A stretch of DNA of 64,000 nucleotides, from positions 124,001 to 188,000 of the forward strand of contig NZ_JACDUR010000006.1 in the NCBI RefSeq assembly GCF_013761175.1, in the 5' to 3' direction. A program made the position numbers and the translations under genes. This stretch comes from Nonomuraea soli. GTDB taxonomy: Bacteria; Actinomycetota; Actinomycetes; Streptosporangiales; Streptosporangiaceae. Shown piece by piece: positions 17,151 to 23,592 of the stretch. The notes under the pieces are model-generated. The model made no database searches. It saw only the letters and a list, made by a program, of their open reading frames with translations, and had not been told where the DNA came from. Numbering within the stretch: position 1 is the first letter of the stretch; each line of letters opens with the position of its first letter.

Positions 17151-17410
17151 GGATTGGTTCCTTCAGGGAGCCGAATCGTGAGCTGGCCGGGGATGCCACC
17201 CGGCGGCCTGACGGGGATGCGGACAGAGAGGACCAGGCGGCGAGCAGCGCGGACCCGCCGTCTGTGGCATGTGTCGCCGAGCAGCCGGCCGAACCGCCGG
17301 CGCAGGGCTTGCGTGGCCCAGATGCGGCGACCGCAGTCGTCGCACCGCGGTGCCCAGCGCTTGCGCGGCCGGGGCGGCTCGGGTTCGGGCCAGAGGGGCG
17401 GCTGGGTCAT
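17147..17410 (-). CDS. Zinc-ribbon-like phage protein
   Basis: An 87-residue basic protein with a Cys pair RCDDCGRRIWATQ and a later DTCHRRR, so a C4 or CCCH zinc site is possible. Small proteins with this CDxCGRR pattern are common in actinobacteriophages and integrative elements; exact role unknown. ATG 17410 overlaps the upstream stop by four bases (ATGA), and its stop overlaps the next ATG likewise. Confidence 0.6.
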   Translation of the reverse strand: MTQPPLWPEPEPPRPRKRWAPRCDDCGRRIWATQALRRRFGRLLGDTCHRRRVRAARRLVLSVRIPVRPPGGIPGQLTIRLPEGTNP

Positions 17411-17730
17411 GGCAGTCTCGTTCGGCGGCGTCGGCGTGGGTCCAGGCGCACGACGTTGGGCGGCAGCTCGGCCGGGGGCTTCGCCTTGGGCGGCGTGCAG
17501 GTGGCGACGTGGGGGACGTATTGGTGCTCGTACGGCGCGGCCGGGAGCGCGTCTGCGCCGTCGAGCGAGCGTGACCGCCAGGTCCTTGGGCCGACGCGGT
17601 GGCACGCCTGGTTGCCACGCTCGTCCGGCTTGGGGTCGACGGCCATCCGGGCGGCGGCCTCGGTGAGGGTCCACAGGATCGGCTTGCCGCAGGCGCCGCA
17701 TCGGCTGAGCTCCCGATTGGTGGGGATCAC
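17407..17730 (-). CDS. Zinc-finger-like phage/element protein
   Basis: A 107-residue protein that begins MIPTNRELSRCGACGKPILWT, a CxxC knuckle typical of small actinophage and integrative-element proteins, with further Cys at QACH and ATCTPPK. The C-terminus is Pro/Arg-rich. Coupled by ATGA overlaps to both neighbours. No function can be assigned. Confidence 0.6.
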   Translation of the reverse strand: MIPTNRELSRCGACGKPILWTLTEAAARMAVDPKPDERGNQACHRVGPRTWRSRSLDGADALPAAPYEHQYVPHVATCTPPKAKPPAELPPNVVRLDPRRRRRTRLP

Positions 17731-18086
17731 GACGGTTCCCGGTCGGGTCCGGGCAGCAGGTGGCGGGCGAGCTGGGCGCCGCGATGGGCGACGTCGGCGG
17801 CAGCCGGGCGGGCCGGGTGGAGCGGGTCACGCGCGTCGGGTACCAGCTCTCGGGGGTGGGCGTGGCCGTCGACCATGAGCCGGCCCATGCCGACGAGCGC
17901 CTGCTCCCAGGTCATGCCGACGCTGGCGGCGTGGGCCAGGGCGGCTCGCACGTCGGCCTCGGCCCAGTCGGGCCGTACGGCGGCGGCGAGCACGACGAGC
18001 TCGGCGGTGGCCCGGTGGATCTCCGCGCCGGGGCCGGGCCCTCGGCGGGCGGCGGCGCGGCACTCAGAGCACATGCCGGGGTTCAT
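17727..18086 (-). CDS. Hypothetical element protein, 119 residues
   Basis: From ATG 18086 the product has an N-terminal CSECRAAARR Cys pair and a helical core (AELVVLAAAVRPDWAEADVRAALAHAASVGMTWEQALVGMGRLM) with the WxxA pattern of small actinophage proteins. An upstream extension of the frame to 18221 is Arg/Pro-rich and is the shadow of the preceding gene. ATGA overlaps on both sides place it in the same polycistronic unit. Function unknown. Confidence 0.6.
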   Translation of the reverse strand: MNPGMCSECRAAARRGPGPGAEIHRATAELVVLAAAVRPDWAEADVRAALAHAASVGMTWEQALVGMGRLMVDGHAHPRELVPDARDPLHPARPAAADVAHRGAQLARHLLPGPDREPS

Positions 18087-18929
18087 CGGCCACCCCCACG
18101 GGCCGCGGCGGGCGGGGAGTCGTCGGGCAGGCCGGCGTCGCGGCGGGCGGCGCGCAGCCGGTCGACGGCAGCGGCGTGGTCGAGGACGAGCTGGCTCCGC
18201 TCGCGCATTGCCAGTCCCCACGCCTGCCGGGCGCTCTCGGTGTCGTCGCCGGCGGGCTCGTAGCGGCGCAGCTGCTCGTAGGCGTTCGCGGCGCTGGCGA
18301 GCCGCTCGTGGGCGTGGTGGCGCTCGGTGTTCAGCGCGTCGGCGAGGTCGTGGAGCAGCTGAATGATGGCGCGATCGATCGAGTCGTCGTCTTCGTCCTG
18401 GCGCGCGCGCCCGTTACGGCGGGACGATAGACGACTACCTGTATCCGTCCCTGCCCCCTTTGGGGACGGGACGGGGGAATCGGACTCCGATTCGCTTCCT
18501 TGGCAGTGAACTGATCGGAGTCCGATCGCTTATCTGATCCAGGCTTGCCGCGTTCGTCCAGGCAGAAGGGGCATTCGGGGTCTCGGATGCCTCGGTCGGC
18601 GTGCCATCGGCGATGGTTGCCAAGGTTCGCGCCGACCGATTTCTTCTGGCGCGCGGCGGCGGCTTCTTCCTTCGTTGGCTGGAAGTCAGCCCAGTCGTGG
18701 AAGAGGTAGCCGCTTTTCGTGCGCGTCCACAGCCCTACGTCCACCAGCTCGCGCGCCAGCTTGGCCGCGCCCGGGAGTAGCCGCGGGAGCACCTGGGCTG
18801 ACACGAACCCACCAGTGAGGTTCGCGCTCGACCAGGAGCCTGCGACCACCCACAGGCCCAGGCCGCCGGTCGGCTCGCCAGGACCTTCGGGTGGGAGTGA
18901 AACGAGTCGTCAACCTTGAACCACGTCAT
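18083..18929 (-). pseudogene. Phage/ICE replication-region gene (MTWFKVDDSF type) with two frameshifts
   Basis: The N-terminus MTWFKVDDSFHSHPKVLA from ATG 18929 is the hallmark of a protein common in actinobacterial phages and integrative elements, usually annotated as helicase-loader- or replication-associated. After about 25 codons one C is missing (GCGGCCTGGGCC near 18862), and the expected GLWVVAGSWSSANLTGG continues in a second frame. Around 18480-18530 the coding signal moves again to a third frame (ESESDSPVPSPKG, then SIDRAIIQLLHDLADALN) that ends at TGA 18083, overlapping the next ATG. Both shifts are in the same direction, consistent with two single-base losses. Confidence 0.65.
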
Positions 18930-19017
18930 GGTGCTGCTTGCCGTCCTTCGAGCTAAAGGGGCGGTCTCGGTCACTCCTTCCGGGGCAGGGCCTGTCTTCG
19001 CTGCGGCTGCTCGGACG

Positions 19018-19191
19018 TCACGCGGGCACCTCCAGAGGCGAATTGGGGAACACCTCGGCATGCCGGGGCGGCAGGTCGCCGGCCAGGACGCTGCCGACGA
19101 TGATGTTGCGGTCCATGAACGTGATCGGCAGGGCGCCGTCGATCTCCAGCCAGCACGCGGACTTGGCGAGGTCGACGGCGATGGGGTCCAT
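19018..19191 (-). CDS. 57-residue hypothetical protein next to attR-like repeat
   Basis: ATG 19191 opens a 57-codon frame: MDPIAVDLAKSACWLEIDGA, then a hydrophobic-alternating stretch (LPITFMDRNIIVGSVLAG) and LPPRHAEVFPNSPLEVPA. Composition and codon bias are protein-like, unlike the other frames here. It sits at the head of the leftward operon, 88 bases before the MTWFKVDDSF gene, and three bases inside the right direct repeat. In integrative elements this place is often taken by a small regulator or excisionase, but I see no helix-turn-helix. Confidence 0.5.
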   Translation of the reverse strand: MDPIAVDLAKSACWLEIDGALPITFMDRNIIVGSVLAGDLPPRHAEVFPNSPLEVPA

Positions 19192-19193
19192 AT

Positions 19194-19252
19194 CGATGAC
19201 GCATCACGTGGAGTGCGTGGCACTGCTGGTCGCGGGCTAGGGCGAGACTCTG
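19194..19252 (+). repeat. Right direct repeat (attR-like), copy of methyltransferase 3' end
   Basis: Matches 10180-10238 at 55 of 59 positions. Translated in the matching frame it reads MTHHVECVALLVAG followed by a stop, i.e. the methyltransferase C-terminus with Gly for Ser. It marks the probable right border of the ~9.0 kb island. Confidence 0.75.
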
Positions 19253-19425
19253 GCCGGAGTTCCAGGACTTCTTCGGCGTGAACGACCGTGAGGCTCGCGC
19301 AACGACCCTCGGTCAAGCACGTGCGGTGTGGCCCCTGCCAGGCTCATGCCTTCTCTCCTTCGAGTCCAGCGTCTGTCCAGCGGCCCTCGACAGGCTGGAG
19401 CCGTCTCTGTGGAGAGGAGGACGGG

Positions 19426-19494
19426 ATGCGCGAGTGGACGTGGAAGCCGCGTGACTGGCAGTGGCACAGCGGGCCCATCTACGACTGGAGCTGA
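19426..19494 (+). CDS. Trp-rich 22-residue micro-ORF
   Basis: ATG 19426 is preceded by GGAGAGGAGG five bases upstream, one of the strongest ribosome-binding sites in the window. The 22-residue product starts MREWTWKPRDW and ends IYDWS; Trp is found at positions 4, 6, 11, 13 and 21. A frame extends upstream to 19288 but has no initiation signal. It could be a regulatory leader peptide or a precursor of a modified peptide; no modification enzyme or trp gene is adjacent, so neither can be claimed. Confidence 0.45.
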   Translation: MREWTWKPRDWQWHSGPIYDWS

Positions 19495-19502
19495 CCTGAC
19501 CA

Positions 19503-19533
19503 GTGCGGCACCGGACGGGAGTGAGTGCCGCAC
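19503..19533 (+). terminator. 9-bp perfect stem-loop after the Trp-rich ORF
   Basis: Arms GTGCGGCAC (19503-19511) and GTGCCGCAC (19525-19533) with a 13-base loop, starting eight bases after the micro-ORF stop. No T-run. May be a terminator, attenuator or RNA-stabilising hairpin. Confidence 0.5.
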
Positions 19534-19561
19534 CCGCCAACGCCTGTGAGGGGAGGCGACG

Positions 19562-19588
19562 ATGACGCGCGACGTCATTTGGAACTAG
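19562..19588 (+). CDS. 8-residue micro-ORF (MTRDVIWN)
   Basis: ATG 19562 has GAGGGGAGG five bases upstream and is closed after eight codons by TAG. It is flanked by two perfect hairpins. The combination of a near-ideal ribosome-binding site and such a short frame is unusual; it may be a leader or a minimal peptide gene. Confidence 0.35.
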   Translation: MTRDVIWN

Positions 19589-19594
19589 CGTGTG

Positions 19595-19622
19595 GGCGGC
19601 GCCGGCGACGGTCGGCGCCGCC
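19595..19622 (+). terminator. 9-bp perfect GC stem-loop
   Basis: GGCGGCGCC (19595-19603) pairs with GGCGCCGCC (19614-19622) around a ten-base loop, six bases after the 8-codon ORF. Probable end of the small transcript; there is no U-tract. Confidence 0.5.
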
Positions 19623-19652
19623 GGTCGGCTGGAGACGGACACGGACCGGCGG

Positions 19653-19680
19653 GCATCACGTGGAGTTCGCGGCGATCATG
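19653..19680 (+). repeat. Possible third, diverged copy of the methyltransferase tail
   Basis: GCATCACGTGGAGT (19653-19666) is identical to 19201-19214, and the following bases keep weaker similarity. The frame reads HHVEFAAIMV against HHVECVALLV at the two repeats. It may be the oldest, native chromosomal tail, but could be chance similarity. Confidence 0.35.
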
Positions 19681-19717
19681 GTGATAGACGCCGGGGTATG
19701 TCGTCGGTCAGTCCGCC

Positions 19718-20314
19718 TCAGAGCCAGCCCATCCGCTGTGCCGTACGGATGGCCTCGAGCCGGTTCTGAGCGTTGAGCTTGGTCATCGCGCTCGACAGGT
19801 AGTTGCGCACCGTGCCCTCGGTCAGGTGCAGTTCCGTGGCGATCTTGGCGATCGCCGCGCCGTCGCCGGCCATGCGCAGCGCGTCGGTCTCGCGGTCGGT
19901 CAGAGGGCTGTCGCCCGCCGTCATGGCGGCGGCGGCCAGGTCGGCGTCGAGGTAGCGCCCGCCGCCGTGCACCTTGCGGATGGCCATGGCCAGCTCCTCG
20001 GCCGAGGCGTCCTTGCCGAGGAAGCCGCTGACGCCGGCGGCCATGGCGCGGCGCAGGTAGCCGGGGCGGCCCAGGCTGGTCAGGATCACGATCTTGGCCT
20101 GGCCGCTGATGCGTTCGGCGGCGGTCAGGCCGTCCATGCCGGGCATCTCGATGTCGAGCACCGCCACGTCGGGCGTGTGCTGGGCGACCGCCGCGACGAC
20201 CTCGTCGCCCCGGCCCACCTGGGCGACCACCTTGATGCCGTCCTCGAGGTCGAGCAGGGCGGCGATGGCGCCGCGGATGAGGTGCTCGTCGTCGGCGAGC
20301 AGGACCCGGATCAT
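19718..20314 (-). CDS. NarL/LuxR-family response regulator
   Basis: A 198-residue two-component regulator. The receiver domain (1-120) has the acidic pair DDE, phospho-acceptor Asp54 in VLDIEMPG, Thr in ILTSLG and Lys in GKDAS. The C-terminal LuxR helix-turn-helix is LTDRETDALRMAGDGAAIAKIATELHLTEGTVRNYLSSAMTKL. The ATG at 20314 overlaps the stop of the second kinase gene by four bases. It is the last gene of a three-gene leftward operon and probably controls a membrane or envelope response, as DesR-type regulators do; the target is unknown. Confidence 0.93.
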   Translation of the reverse strand: MIRVLLADDEHLIRGAIAALLDLEDGIKVVAQVGRGDEVVAAVAQHTPDVAVLDIEMPGMDGLTAAERISGQAKIVILTSLGRPGYLRRAMAAGVSGFLGKDASAEELAMAIRKVHGGGRYLDADLAAAAMTAGDSPLTDRETDALRMAGDGAAIAKIATELHLTEGTVRNYLSSAMTKLNAQNRLEAIRTAQRMGWL

Positions 20315-21366
20315 GCCGGCACCGTCGCTCTGAACAGCCCGGGCTCGGCGCTGACGGTGCCGCCGGCCGCGTTCACCCGGGCGGCGAGCGCTTCGAGGCC
20401 CTGCCAGGTGCTGCCGTCGTTCGACATCTCCAGGACTCCACCTTCGATCGTGATGACGCACCTCTTCACGGTGCCCTGCTGCAGGATGGTCGTGGCGCCC
20501 TCGCGCACGGCCGTGGCCAGCAGCGTACGGCTCTGCGGCGACAGATCCGCCGTCGAGGCGCGCACGATGCACACCACGTCCGCGGCCTCCAGGACGGCAC
20601 GCACGCTCGACAGGGTCTCGTCCAGGTCCAGGGCGCGGTAGTTCTGCACCGCCTCGCGCACCTGCTTGAGCGAGCTCCTGGCCCGGTCGCGCACCGCGAA
20701 CATCTCCTGCCTGGCCGCCTCCCTGTCGGGGTTCTCGGCGGCGACGAGGCTGGTCGCCGAGATCTCGGCCAGGCTCTGGCCGAGCAGGGCGTTCAGGTCC
20801 TTGGCCAGCCGCAGCCGCTCCTCCGACACGGCCAGCCTGGCCTTGGCCTCCTCGCCGTCGTGGGCCTCGAGGGCGACCTTCCACAGTGCCTGGTTGGCGA
20901 TCACGGCGCCGACGAAGAACACCACGAGCATGAGCATGACCAGCATGGCCTGGAGCGCGAAGTCGGGCGCGAGCAGCGCCATCGCCACGCCCGACGCCGC
21001 CACGACGCCGGCGGAGGCGAGGATGGCGGTTCGTTTGCGGACGAAGGGCGTCAGCATCGCCAGCCACATCGGGGCGGCCACGAACACGGCCGTCGCCGAC
21101 AGCGCCAGAGCGATCACACCCGCGATCGTCAGCAGGAGCGTGGGGCGCCGCCCTCCCGCCATCATGATGCGGAAGGGGCGCGTGCCCAGCACGAAAAGGA
21201 TCACGCAGAGCACCGAGCCCGCCACCGAGAGTGCGAGGGGGTAGCCCTCGCCCGCCATGACGACCAGCTGTGCGATGCCCAGGAAAGCGGCGAGCATGAT
21301 GAAGTCGTAGGAGTAGGCCATCAGCCAGCGGATCTTGTCGAGGCGGGTGGCCTTGCGGCGGGTCAT
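20311..21366 (-). CDS. DesK-like sensor kinase homologue lacking the phospho-acceptor His
   Basis: A 351-residue protein with about six N-terminal helices, a coiled segment (DGEEAKARLAVSEERLRLAKDL) and a HATPase-like C-terminus. The dimerisation box reads KDLNALLGQSL, with Asn192 where the partner kinase has His. The ATPase N-box is EGATTILQQG, with Thr293 in place of the essential Asn, and the G2 box is degenerate (GLEALAARV). NDG is kept. It is therefore unlikely to autophosphorylate and may act as a pseudokinase partner of the adjacent kinase. ATGA overlaps with both neighbours. Confidence 0.85.
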   Translation of the reverse strand: MTRRKATRLDKIRWLMAYSYDFIMLAAFLGIAQLVVMAGEGYPLALSVAGSVLCVILFVLGTRPFRIMMAGGRRPTLLLTIAGVIALALSATAVFVAAPMWLAMLTPFVRKRTAILASAGVVAASGVAMALLAPDFALQAMLVMLMLVVFFVGAVIANQALWKVALEAHDGEEAKARLAVSEERLRLAKDLNALLGQSLAEISATSLVAAENPDREAARQEMFAVRDRARSSLKQVREAVQNYRALDLDETLSSVRAVLEAADVVCIVRASTADLSPQSRTLLATAVREGATTILQQGTVKRCVITIEGGVLEMSNDGSTWQGLEALAARVNAAGGTVSAEPGLFRATVPA

Positions 21367-22460
21367 GCGGGCACCGTCGCCGTCAGCACGAACTCGTCGC
21401 GTCCCACGTGATGCGCGTCCAGGGAGCCGCCGGCCACGGAGATGCGCTCGGCCAGGCCGTGCAGCCCGCTGCCGCCCGCCTGGGACGCGTGCCGTACTCC
21501 GTCGTTGCGGATCTCCAGGCGCCCGGCGTCGAGCCGGATGTGGCAGCGGGTGGCGGTGCTGTGCTTGAGGATGTTGGTGGTGCCCTCGCGCACCACCCAG
21601 GCGAGCAGGGCGCGCGAGGCCGCGGGCAGCTCCGCCGTACGGGCTTGGACCAGGCAGTCGGCGCCCATTCCCGCCAGCGCGGCGCGGGCCTGGGCCAGCT
21701 CCTCCTCCAGGTCCAGCGCGCTCAGGCCGGCCGCGGTGACGTGCAGCTGGCTGAGCGCCTCGCCGGCCAGCCGGTGCACCTGGAGCATCTCCTCGGTCGA
21801 GCCGAGCTTGGCGGCCAGCTCGCTGCGCAGCGACAGCAGGACGAGGCTGCGCCCGAGCAGGTCGTGCAGGTCCCGCGAAAAGCGCAGACGTTCCTCGGCC
21901 ACGGCCAGACTGGCCTTGGCCTCCTTGCTCTCGTAGGCCTCGCGGATGGTGCGCCACAACCACAACCACAACCACATCGCGCCGACCATCACGACGGCCA
22001 TGATCGTGCTGAGCGTCAGCAGCCACCACCAGGCCTCGCCGGTGCGCAGGTGCATGACGACGGTGAACAGGACGACCGACACGGCCCCGACCGCCAGCGT
22101 CACGCGCAGCCGCAGGAACAGCCCGACGGCGCTGAGCATGAACCACGGCAGGATGTCCCAGGACGCCGCGCCGTACCCGCCGGCGGGGAACCCCAGTGTC
22201 ACGGCCAGGGACGCCACGGTCATCAGGGCGAGCAAGGTGACGGGCGCGGGCTTGTTGTCGAAGGCGACCCTGAGAGTCCAGGGGAAGCCCGCGTAGACGA
22301 ACAGCTGGAGCAGGCCCGCGATCAGCGCCTGGCCGGGGGTGATCTCCTTCAGCGCCAGAAGGCCGAAGAGGCTGATGATGGAGGCGATCGCGATGAAGAC
22401 GATCACCGCGTCCATCCAGTACACGAGGATCCTGCGCGCCACGTGCGGGCGTGCTGCCAC
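21363..22460 (-). CDS. DesK-like sensor histidine kinase
   Basis: A 365-residue kinase with five or six membrane helices up to about residue 165, including a Trp-rich stretch (MWLWLWLWRTI). The H-box is SRDLHDLLGRSLVLL with His199; the ATPase domain has an intact N-box (EGTTNILKHS), NDG and GLHGLAERI. I chose GTG 22460 with GGGAGGG six bases upstream over a TTG at 22475. It is first in the operon with the pseudokinase and the response regulator. An inverted repeat lies just upstream of its ribosome-binding site. Confidence 0.92.
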   Translation of the reverse strand: MAARPHVARRILVYWMDAVIVFIAIASIISLFGLLALKEITPGQALIAGLLQLFVYAGFPWTLRVAFDNKPAPVTLLALMTVASLAVTLGFPAGGYGAASWDILPWFMLSAVGLFLRLRVTLAVGAVSVVLFTVVMHLRTGEAWWWLLTLSTIMAVVMVGAMWLWLWLWRTIREAYESKEAKASLAVAEERLRFSRDLHDLLGRSLVLLSLRSELAAKLGSTEEMLQVHRLAGEALSQLHVTAAGLSALDLEEELAQARAALAGMGADCLVQARTAELPAASRALLAWVVREGTTNILKHSTATRCHIRLDAGRLEIRNDGVRHASQAGGSGLHGLAERISVAGGSLDAHHVGRDEFVLTATVPA

Positions 22461-22473
22461 CTCATGCCCTCCC

Positions 22474-22495
22474 AAGTCCGCCTGTTGTCGGACTT
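22474..22495 (-). promoter_or_regulatory. Inverted repeat upstream of the sensor kinase operon
   Basis: AAGTCCG (22474-22480) and CGGACTT (22489-22495), eight-base spacer. On the leftward strand a TAGGAT -10-like element adjoins it, so the repeat would overlap the transcription start. Candidate site for autoregulation. Confidence 0.4.
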
Positions 22496-22505
22496 ATCCT
22501 ACCCG

Positions 22506-23501
22506 TCAACTGCGGGTCCGCCGCAGAATCCCGGTCACGGTCGACGCCGGTACGGCTCCGCGCAACGACAACCACGCCAGCCCGTGACGCGCGGCGAACG
22601 TCGTGAGTTTGCGCGCGTCGAGCCTGCTCATGTCGCCGGGGGCGACCAGCACCGCGGTCACCGCCATACGGCGCCAGGCCGACGCCGGATCCGTGAGGCG
22701 CTGCGACACGGCGATCTGGCGCTGCGCCGTACGCAGGGCCTGGGCCAGCCGCTGCATGCGCCCCGCGGGGGCCGTCTGCGGCTCGATCGGCGCCAGGAGG
22801 TTGACCGTGTCGACCACCGCGCCCGCGTCGTGGGTGGCCTTCAGGACGGCTGCCGCCTTGTCGAGAGGCAGGCTGAAGGTCACGTGCAGGGGGCGCTGCT
22901 GCTGCAGGAGCCGGATCGCCCTGGCGCGGCGCGCGGTCGTGGCCGGGTCGCCGTCATCGGCCTCGAAGTCGGCGTGCGCCGCCCCGACGCCGTCGAGGGC
23001 GTTGCGATAGGCCTGGGCGAGCTGGAGCGGCTTCCGGCAGGTCGAGGCCAGGTCGCGCCCGCCCGGGCCGCCGAAGGCCAGCAGCGCGTCGCCGCCCTCG
23101 GAACGCAGCCGCGTCAGGCGGTTGGCGACCGGATTGCCCGCCGGGTCGAGCTGCCCGCTCCACTTCGGCGTGCAGCCGTCGGGGGCGGCGACGATGTGGC
23201 CCAGCAGGTACCAGCGCACCCCGGTGCGCTGCGCGTCGTCGGGCAGGTTCAGCTCGGGCGTGCGCGCGGTGTTCACATACGAGACGAACGTGGTCGGATC
23301 CCTGCGCCGCGACGGCGTGGGTGTCGCGGTGACCGCGACCGGCTGCCGGCCGGCCCGCGCCGAGTCCACGGGCTCGCGCTCCGGAGCCGCCGTGGTCGGC
23401 AGCAGCCAGACGGCTGTTCCCGTGGCCGCCGCCAGCGCCAGCGCGGACAGGATGGAGACGGAGCGGGGCAGGGTGCCCGGCGCTCTACGATGCTCCGACA
23501 T
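22506..23501 (-). CDS. Secreted GH18-chitinase-like protein with altered catalytic motif
   Basis: A 331-residue protein with one N-terminal hydrophobic helix (SILSALALAAATGTAVWLL) and a Thr/Pro linker, then a TIM-barrel-like domain. The segments LLAFGGPGGRDLASTC, LQLAQAYRNALDGVGAAHADFEADDGDP and LLQQQRPLHVTFSLPL line up with a GH18 chitinase subfamily that I recall with the motif THLDFDIEGA. Here the same place reads HADFEADDG, so the acid/base Glu appears to be replaced by Asp or shifted. Activity is doubtful. Transcribed leftward toward the kinase operon, 45 bases before it. Confidence 0.6.
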   Translation of the reverse strand: MSEHRRAPGTLPRSVSILSALALAAATGTAVWLLPTTAAPEREPVDSARAGRQPVAVTATPTPSRRRDPTTFVSYVNTARTPELNLPDDAQRTGVRWYLLGHIVAAPDGCTPKWSGQLDPAGNPVANRLTRLRSEGGDALLAFGGPGGRDLASTCRKPLQLAQAYRNALDGVGAAHADFEADDGDPATTARRARAIRLLQQQRPLHVTFSLPLDKAAAVLKATHDAGAVVDTVNLLAPIEPQTAPAGRMQRLAQALRTAQRQIAVSQRLTDPASAWRRMAVTAVLVAPGDMSRLDARKLTTFAARHGLAWLSLRGAVPASTVTGILRRTRS

Positions 23502-23592
23502 GCGCCACCCCCCGTGGTGGATTGATTACGGAGAGCATGGATGGTGAACCCTAGCAAGTGATCGCCGCAATGCGCCCGGATAATGTGAAAAC

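Noticed and set aside
19426..19588. Tryptophan-operon attenuator
   Set aside because: No trp biosynthesis gene follows; the next gene is on the opposite strand, so a classical leader role is not supported.
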